Assembly (NCBI GenBank): GCA_937949585.1
Contig: CALEDW010000161.1
Location: 1-10,824 of the forward strand
Reading direction: 5' to 3'
From: an uncultured Acidimicrobiia bacterium
GTDB lineage: Bacteria > Actinomycetota > Acidimicrobiia > IMCC26256 > CALEDW01
Length of the DNA: 10,824 nt
The position numbers and the translations under genes are program-made. The notes under the pieces were generated by a model, which had not been told where the DNA came from, did not search any database, and worked only from the letters and a program-made list of their open reading frames with translations. Shown in pieces: positions 6,085 through 10,824 of this stretch; positions within the stretch are counted from its first letter, which is position 1, and each line of letters begins with the position of its first letter.

Positions 6085-6089
6085 CGCGC

Positions 6090-6743
6090 GTGCCCACCGT
6101 CGTCCGTTGCCGCCGTGTCGTCTGCCTCCTCGACGGGTACCCGGCCCTGGCCGGGGTGGATCTCGACGTGGAGGACGGTGAGGTGGTGGTGCTCACCGGG
6201 CCGAACGGTGCGGGCAAGACCACCCTCCTGCGCCTCCTGGCCGGGCTGGTCCCCCCCGCCCGGGGTGAGGTGGTGGTGCTCGGGCACGACCTGGTCGCCG
6301 ACCGGCGCGCCCACCGGCACCTGATCGGCTTCGTCGGGCACGATCCCGGCGTCTACGACGACCTCACCGTGGCCGAGAACCTCAGGCTGCGGGCCCGGCT
6401 GCTCGGGGCGGCGCGAGAGCGGGTCGACGGCGCGCTGGCCCGCGCCGGTCTCGAGACCTGCACCGCGGTCCCGGCCGGGCGCCTGTCGGCCGGGCAGCGC
6501 CGCCGCCTCGCGCTCGCCGGAGCATGGCTCGCCGACGCGCCGCTCGTGCTGCTCGACGAACCGCACGCCGCGCTCGACGCCGACGGCCGGGCCCGGCTCG
6601 ACGCCTGGCTGGCGGAGGCGGTCGCGGGCGGGCGCACGGTGCTGGTGGCCACCCACGAGCCGGACCGGCTGCGCGGCGTGCGGGCGCGGGAGGTCGTGAT
6701 GGTCGGCGGGCAGACCCGGGTGACGGCGGGGACCGGGCGGTGA
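6090..6743 (+). CDS. ccmA: Heme exporter ATP-binding protein CcmA
   Basis: This 217-residue ABC ATPase is the nucleotide-binding subunit of the CcmAB transporter in System I cytochrome c maturation. It acts at the cytoplasmic face and powers release of heme-loaded CcmE from CcmC. Motifs in order are Walker A GPNGAGKT (37-44), LTVAENL (92-98), signature LSAGQ (132-136), Walker B LVLLDE (152-157), D-loop ALD and the switch histidine H189 (VATHEP). The Q-loop position, GHQPG in the E. coli protein, reads GHDPG here (D85), so the usual glutamine is missing. The start is GTG 6090, with GGAGG 5 bases upstream. The stop overlaps the ccmB start as GTGA. It is the first gene of ccmABCDEF. By sequence alone it could be another ABC ATPase, but the following genes settle the identity. 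Confidence 0.93.
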   Translation: MPTVVRCRRVVCLLDGYPALAGVDLDVEDGEVVVLTGPNGAGKTTLLRLLAGLVPPARGEVVVLGHDLVADRRAHRHLIGFVGHDPGVYDDLTVAENLRLRARLLGAARERVDGALARAGLETCTAVPAGRLSAGQRRRLALAGAWLADAPLVLLDEPHAALDADGRARLDAWLAEAVAGGRTVLVATHEPDRLRGVRAREVVMVGGQTRVTAGTGR

Positions 6744-7519
6744 GCGCCGGGGCGGCGCTGTCACCGGGCCGGTCGGGGCGGGGCGGGGCGCCGGCCGCCG
6801 GGGCGGCACCCGCCGCCGCGCCCGCCGACCGGCCGGCGCCGTTGCCCCTGTGGCGGGAGGTGGCGCTGGTGGCGGCCAAGGACCTGCGGATCGAGCGGCG
6901 GTCCCGGGTGACCACCGGGCAGGTGCTCCCGTTCGCCCTCGTGGTGGTGGTGCTGTTCGCGTTCGCGCTCGATCCCGACCGCGGCCTGCTGGCCCGGGCG
7001 GCGCCGGGCCTGTTCTGGGTGGCGGTGCTGCTGGCGGGGTTGCCGGCGGTGAACCGGTCGGTCGGCGTGGAGCTCGCCCCGGGGGTGCGGGACCAGCTCG
7101 CCTTGACCAGGCTCGATCCGTCCGGGTTGTTCGTCGGCAAGGTCCTCGCAGTGGTGGTCGAGCTCGCGGCGCTGCAGGCGGTGCTCGGCCCGGCGATGGT
7201 CGTCCTCTACGACGTGCGACCCGGCGGCGCCGCCGTGCTCGCCGCCGCCGGCGTGCCCGCGACCGTGGCGGTCGCCGCCGCCGGTACCCTCTACGCCGGC
7301 CTGGCCGCCGGGACCCGGGTGCGGGAGACGCTGCTGCCGCTGCTGGTCCTGCCGGTCACCTCGCCGGTGCTGCTCGCCGCCACCCGGGCGTGGGAGGACG
7401 CCCTCGCCCGGGCGCCCGGGGACGCCTGGGGATGGGTGGCGATGCTGTGGGTGGCGGCGGTGACCTACCTCGCGGCCGGGATGCTCGCCTTCGGTGCCGT
7501 ATGGGAGGACGGGACGTGA
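6740..7519 (+). CDS. ccmB: Heme exporter membrane protein CcmB
   Basis: This 259-residue integral membrane protein is the permease-like partner of CcmA. The core from residue 36 shows the family opening LWREVALVAAKDLRIERRSR and then hydrophobic segments at about 63-78, 89-106, 132-157, 163-190, 196-215 and 231-255, consistent with six helices. TLLPLLVLPVTSPVLL (197-212) is a family-like proline-rich segment. Residues 2-36 form an Ala/Gly/Pro-rich extension not found in typical CcmB of about 220 residues, which may be a flexible cytoplasmic tail. The GTG start overlaps the ccmA stop by four bases, and no alternative start precedes the conserved region. The ribosome site is weak, so translation is probably coupled to ccmA. 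Confidence 0.9.
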   Translation: MSAGAALSPGRSGRGGAPAAGAAPAAAPADRPAPLPLWREVALVAAKDLRIERRSRVTTGQVLPFALVVVVLFAFALDPDRGLLARAAPGLFWVAVLLAGLPAVNRSVGVELAPGVRDQLALTRLDPSGLFVGKVLAVVVELAALQAVLGPAMVVLYDVRPGGAAVLAAAGVPATVAVAAAGTLYAGLAAGTRVRETLLPLLVLPVTSPVLLAATRAWEDALARAPGDAWGWVAMLWVAAVTYLAAGMLAFGAVWEDGT

Positions 7520-8301
7520 CCGCGACGACCGGGACCGGCCGCCTCTTTTCCGTGCGGGTCGAGGCGGCGCTGGGGGCGGCCGCGGCGGCGGCGTTCGGCG
7601 CCTTGGCGGTCCTCGGTCTGGCCGTCGCCCCGCCCGACGCGGTGCAGGGCGATGCCCAGCGGATCATGTACCTGCACGTCCCGACGGCCTGGGTCGCCTA
7701 CCTGGCCTTCGGGGTGACCGCGCTGGCCTCCGGGCTGTACCTCTGGCCGCGCACCCGGGCCGTGGCCTGGGACCGGCTCGCCGGGGCCTCCGCCGAGATC
7801 GGGGTGCTGTGCACGGGGCTCACCTTGGCGCTCGGCTCGCTGTGGGGCCGCCCGATCTGGGGTGTGTGGTGGGCGTGGGACGCCCGGCTCATCACCACCG
7901 CGGTGCTGTTCTTCCTCTACCTGGGCTACCTGGCGCTGCGCCGCGTGCTCGGTCCCACCGAGGCCGGCGCCCGGCGGGCGGCCGTCGCCGCGCTGGTGGC
8001 GTTCGTCGACGTGCCCATCGTGCACTTCTCGGTGGAGTGGTGGCGGACGCTGCACCAGCGGGCCACCGTGTTCACCCCGGACCTGAGCCCCTCGATCGAG
8101 GGGGTGATGGCGCTCACGCTCTGGGTGGGGGTGTTGGCGTTCACGCTCGGGTACCTGGCGCTCGTGGCCCTGCGCTACCGCATCGCCGGCCTCGAGGCGG
8201 CGCGCGACGCCGCAGCCCTGGAGCGGGCCATCGCGGCGCGGGTCGCCGCGGCCGCGGCCGCCGGGGGCACCGTGGAGCCGGCGGGGGTGCCGGCACCGTG
8301 A
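7516..8301 (+). CDS. ccmC: Heme-handling protein CcmC
   Basis: The 261-residue membrane protein passes heme to the CcmE histidine at the outer face of the membrane. It carries the tryptophan-rich WWD motif W115-GVWWAW-D122 in the outer loop and two conserved histidines, H54 (MYLHVPTAW) and H180 (WWRTLHQ), matching the heme-axial histidines 60 and 184 of E. coli CcmC. Six hydrophobic segments are visible, at about 18-37, 57-77, 94-109, 126-141, 155-170 and 196-219. Residues 223-261 form an Ala-rich helical tail longer than usual. The GTG start overlaps the ccmB stop as GTGA, and GGGAGG (7503-7508) lies 7 bases upstream inside ccmB. The WWD motif alone would also fit CcmF or CcsA, but length, His positions and neighbours identify CcmC. 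Confidence 0.95.
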   Translation: MTATTGTGRLFSVRVEAALGAAAAAAFGALAVLGLAVAPPDAVQGDAQRIMYLHVPTAWVAYLAFGVTALASGLYLWPRTRAVAWDRLAGASAEIGVLCTGLTLALGSLWGRPIWGVWWAWDARLITTAVLFFLYLGYLALRRVLGPTEAGARRAAVAALVAFVDVPIVHFSVEWWRTLHQRATVFTPDLSPSIEGVMALTLWVGVLAFTLGYLALVALRYRIAGLEAARDAAALERAIAARVAAAAAAGGTVEPAGVPAP

Positions 8302-8414
8302 CCGACGCCGGGTTCGTGGCGGCGGCATGGGCCGGGACCGCCCTGGTGCTGGGCGGCTACGTGGCCTGGTTGTGGCGGCGCCTGCGCCGCGTCGGCGGCG
8401 GGGGAGGGGAGTGA
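8298..8414 (+). CDS. ccmD: CcmD-like small membrane protein, 38 aa
   Basis: This is a 38-residue protein with a single membrane helix (about FVAAAWAGTALVLGGYVAWLW, residues 6-26) followed by a basic stretch RRLRR and a Gly-rich end. CcmD proteins are small single-span membrane proteins with a basic cytoplasmic tail that stabilise the CcmC-CcmE-heme complex and help release holo-CcmE. Size, topology, the GGYV segment in the helix and position between ccmC and ccmE support the call, although such short proteins have little conserved sequence. GTG 8298 overlaps the ccmC stop and the stop overlaps the ccmE start, both as GTGA. Confidence 0.8.
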   Translation: MTDAGFVAAAWAGTALVLGGYVAWLWRRLRRVGGGGGE

Positions 8415-8923
8415 CCGGCACCGTGCTCGCCGGGGACCCCGCGCCCGCGTCGGTCGCGCCGTGGGGCCGGCCCCGTCGCCGGGCGCGCCGGTGGGTCGCG
8501 CTGGGCGCGTTGGCCGCTGCGGGCGTGGCGATCGTGGCGCTGGCCGTCGTGCTGTCCGACAACGTCGTGTACTTCCGCACCGTCTCGGAGGCGCTGCGGG
8601 AACGGGAGTCGCTGGCCGGTCGGCGGTTCCGCATGGCCGGGCAGGTGGTGCCCGGCACGATCACCGAGAACCCTCAGGGGGTGATGTTCGCCCTCACCGA
8701 CGGTGCGGCGACGGTCCGGGTGAGGCATCGGGGCGACCCGCCGCAGCTGTTCGCCGACGACGCCCCGGTGGTGTGCGAGGGCCGGTTCGCACCCCGGGGC
8801 ACGGTGTTCCGCTCGGAGCGGATCATGATCCGTCACGGCAACGAGTACCGGCCGCCCGAGGTCGACACCGGCCGGGCACCGCCGGTCGGCGCAGAACCCG
8901 GCGGGGCCGGGAGGCGCAGGTGA
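8411..8923 (+). CDS. ccmE: Heme chaperone CcmE
   Basis: The 170-residue protein is the periplasmic-side heme chaperone that binds heme covalently and carries it from CcmC to CcmF. A basic N-terminus (RPRRRARR, 20-27) and one membrane anchor (about 29-48) are followed by the OB-fold domain (55-140), with SLAGRRFRMAGQVVPGTI and VVCEGRFAPRG as typical strands. The heme-binding motif HxxxY is present as H142-G-N-E-Y146, followed by RPPEV as in E. coli CcmE. It is the His form, not the CxxxY variant of some bacteria and archaea. The tail after 152 is Pro/Gly-rich. The GTG start overlaps the ccmD stop, with a purine run (8401-8410) directly upstream. Confidence 0.95.
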   Translation: MTGTVLAGDPAPASVAPWGRPRRRARRWVALGALAAAGVAIVALAVVLSDNVVYFRTVSEALRERESLAGRRFRMAGQVVPGTITENPQGVMFALTDGAATVRVRHRGDPPQLFADDAPVVCEGRFAPRGTVFRSERIMIRHGNEYRPPEVDTGRAPPVGAEPGGAGRRR

Positions 8924-10824
8924 TCTCCCGGCTCGGGACGCTCGCCCTGGTGCTCGGGGTCGCGGCCTCGGTGGTCGGGGTGGCGCTGCTGGGCCTGGCC
9001 GCACACCGGGCCGATCCGCACCTGGCCCGGCTCGGTCGCCGCTGCGTGGTGCTGGTCGCCGCCACCGCGTTCGCCGCGGTGGCGCTCATGGAGTGGGCAC
9101 TGCTCGGCCACGACTTCTCGGTGCGCTACGTGGCCGAGCACAGCGCCCGCGCCACACCGCTGCTGTTCACCGTGACCGGACTGTGGGCGGCGCTGGAGGG
9201 CTCGATCCTCCTGTGGGCGGCGGTGCTCGGCGGCTACCTGGTCTGGGTCGCCCGCCGGTGGCGGCACCGCCTCGACGACCCCATGGTCGTGTGGGCGCTG
9301 CTCGTCGGTCTCGTGGTGGCCGGGTTCTTCTTCGTGTTCATGACCGTGGCCGCCAACCCGTTCCTCCCCGTCGAAGGACCGGTGCCCGCCGACGGGCGGG
9401 GCCCGAACCCGTTGCTGCAGAACCACCCGCTCATGGCGTTCCACCCCCCGCTGCTGTACCTCGGCTACGTCGGCTTCACCGTTCCGTTCGCGTTCGCGAC
9501 CGCCGCGCTCGTGACCGGGCGCTTCGGCGAGGGGTGGCTCGCCGAGGTGCGCCGCACCACGCTGCTGGCCTGGGGGTTCCTCACCGCCGGGATCGTGCTC
9601 GGCGCCTGGTGGTCCTACGAGGTGCTCGGCTGGGGCGGCTACTGGGGGTGGGACCCGGTGGAGAACGCGTCGCTGCTGCCCTGGCTGACCGGCACCGCGT
9701 TCGTGCACTCGGTCATGACCCAGGAGCGCCGGGGGATGCTGCGGGCCTGGAACCTGTCGCTGGTGCTGGCGACGTTCTGCCTCACGATCCTGGGCACGTT
9801 CCTCACCCGCTCCGGGGTGGTCAGCTCGGTCCACGCCTTCACGACCTCGGGGACCGGGCCGTGGCTGCTCGGCTTTCTGGCCGTGGTGATGGCGGTGAGC
9901 CTGGGGCTCATCGCCCGGCGGGCCGTCGAGCTGTACACCCCCGGGCGAATCGAGTCCCCGGTCTCCCGGGAAGCGGCGTTCCTGGCCAACAACCTGCTGT
10001 TCTCGGGGTTGGCCTTCGTGGTGCTGCTGGGGACGGTGTTCCCGCTGGTGGCCGAGGCCCTTCGCGGCAGTCGGCTCACCGTCGGGCCGCCGTACTTCAA
10101 CCGGATGGCCGCCCCGCTCGGCCTGGCGCTGCTCGCCCTCATGGCGGTGGCCCCGACCCTGCGCTGGCGGGCCACCCCGCCCGAGCAGCTGCGCGACCGA
10201 CTCCTCGGTCCCGCGGCGCTCGGCGTCGGGGTCATGGCCGGGACGCTGTTGTGGGCGGGACGGCGTCCCGGTCCGGTGCTGGCGTTCGGGCTCGCCGCCT
10301 TCGCGGTGGGGGTGATCGGGCGGGAGACCGCGACGGCGGTCGCCGGCCGGCGGCGGGCCGAGCGCTGCGGACCGGCCGCGGCGGCGTGGCGGGTGGTGCG
10401 CTCCAACCCGCGCCGCTACGGGGGGCTGGTGGTCCACCTCGGCGTGGTGTCCGTGGCGGTGGGCCTGGTGGCGTCGTCGGCCTTCGCCACCGGCACGGAG
10501 GCGCGCCTGCGGGTCGGGGAGTCCGCCACCCTCGGCCGCTACGAGGTGACCTACCTGGGCGCCCGGCGGTCGGTGACGCCGCAGCGCACGACGGTCTCGG
10601 CCGACCTGGCCGTTCGGCGCGGCGGGCGGGACCTCGGGACCCGCGCCCCGGCGATCTCGACCTTCCCCAACTCCACCATGGGCATCGGCACCCCGTCGGT
10701 GCGCACCGGCCTGCGCGAGGACCTGTACCTCACGCTCATCTCCACGCCCAACGACCTCCGCCGGGTCACGGTGGGGATCGCGGTGAAGCCGATGGTCTTG
10801 TGGATCTGGGTGGGCGGCGCCGTC
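8920..10824 (+). CDS. ccmF: Cytochrome c heme ligase subunit CcmF, cut by window edge
   Basis: The frame is open for 635 codons to the window end. Typical CcmF has about 650 residues, so only the last membrane helix and tail are missing. CcmF is the large membrane core of the heme ligase that takes heme from CcmE and attaches it to apocytochrome c CxxCH motifs with CcmH. The WWD motif is W238-GGYWGW-D245, followed by DPVENASLLPWL. The four conserved histidines are H175 (AFHPPLLYLG), H263 (FVHSVM), H305 (SSVHAF) and H506 (VVHLGV), close to 173, 261, 303 and 491 in E. coli. A soluble outer loop follows, ending in REDLYLTL and then KPMVLWIWVGG. GTG 8920 overlaps the ccmE stop as GTGA, with GGAGG 5 bases upstream (8910-8914). 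Confidence 0.96.
   Translation, partial: MISRLGTLALVLGVAASVVGVALLGLAAHRADPHLARLGRRCVVLVAATAFAAVALMEWALLGHDFSVRYVAEHSARATPLLFTVTGLWAALEGSILLWAAVLGGYLVWVARRWRHRLDDPMVVWALLVGLVVAGFFFVFMTVAANPFLPVEGPVPADGRGPNPLLQNHPLMAFHPPLLYLGYVGFTVPFAFATAALVTGRFGEGWLAEVRRTTLLAWGFLTAGIVLGAWWSYEVLGWGGYWGWDPVENASLLPWLTGTAFVHSVMTQERRGMLRAWNLSLVLATFCLTILGTFLTRSGVVSSVHAFTTSGTGPWLLGFLAVVMAVSLGLIARRAVELYTPGRIESPVSREAAFLANNLLFSGLAFVVLLGTVFPLVAEALRGSRLTVGPPYFNRMAAPLGLALLALMAVAPTLRWRATPPEQLRDRLLGPAALGVGVMAGTLLWAGRRPGPVLAFGLAAFAVGVIGRETATAVAGRRRAERCGPAAAAWRVVRSNPRRYGGLVVHLGVVSVAVGLVASSAFATGTEARLRVGESATLGRYEVTYLGARRSVTPQRTTVSADLAVRRGGRDLGTRAPAISTFPNSTMGIGTPSVRTGLREDLYLTLISTPNDLRRVTVGIAVKPMVLWIWVGGAV

Noticed and set aside
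6045..6089. Earlier ATG start for ccmA
   Set aside because: The ATG overlaps the TATGCT -10 box and has no ribosome site, while GTG 6090 has GGAGG at the right distance and gives the normal CcmA length.
4283..6223. 646-codon minus-strand frame across the TetR and sortase genes
   Set aside because: Ser/Arg/Pro-rich shadow spanning two well-supported genes on opposite strands.
8833..10437. 534-codon minus-strand frame opposite ccmF
   Set aside because: His/Gln/Arg-rich antisense shadow of ccmF with no domain of its own.
1..10824. Search for tRNA or rRNA genes, CRISPR arrays, insertion sequences and phage genes
   Set aside because: None was seen by eye: no transposase or integrase-like protein, no spaced repeat array and no tRNA-like cloverleaf. 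The gene content looks chromosomal.

Overview
The window is very GC-rich (G or C at nearly every third codon position) and almost fully coding, with mostly GTG starts. Its content suggests a high-GC actinobacterium: a free-standing 72-residue biotin carrier, an EchA6-like crotonase, a WHG-type TetR regulator and a class E sortase. A System I cytochrome c maturation (ccm) operon is less usual there, since many actinobacteria use System II, and hints at an Acidimicrobiia-type lineage. That placement is inference from gene content only.

Layout. (1) 1-94, minus: first 31 codons of a probable class III (glutamate-1-semialdehyde type) aminotransferase, divergent from (2) 193-2811, plus: a tight three-gene run of biotin carrier, EchA6-like crotonase without the two catalytic glutamates, and an FeS-type photolyase. 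(3) 2830-4263, minus: an iron carotenoid oxygenase, convergent with the photolyase across a GC-rich hairpin and divergent from (4) a TetR-family regulator at 4358-4942. The short region between the last two and the start of the regulator gene carry two copies of a perfect 17-nt direct repeat, a candidate operator pair. (5) 4974-5888, minus: a class E sortase with an unusual C-terminal membrane extension, convergent with the regulator over a second hairpin. (6) 6090 to the window end, plus: ccmA, ccmB, ccmC, ccmD, ccmE and ccmF, the last cut by the window edge. Each ccm gene overlaps the next by the same four bases, GTGA.

The ccm genes work together. CcmA and CcmB form the ABC ATPase and its membrane partner, CcmC and CcmD load heme onto the histidine of CcmE, and CcmF is the ligase core that passes heme to apocytochrome c outside the membrane. 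ccmG and ccmH are expected just beyond the window. The biotin carrier and crotonase point to acyl-CoA carboxylation and fatty-acid handling. The photolyase and carotenoid oxygenase may reflect light stress and pigment metabolism.

Three genes (aminotransferase, carotenoid oxygenase, sortase) have a TANNNT -10 box ending 6-7 bases before a GTG start and no visible Shine-Dalgarno sequence, the layout expected of leaderless transcripts. The biotin carrier is a looser fourth case. The ccm operon instead has a leader and a good GGAGG. No RNA gene, mobile element or CRISPR array was seen. The longest stretch without a gene is about 200 bases (5889-6089).
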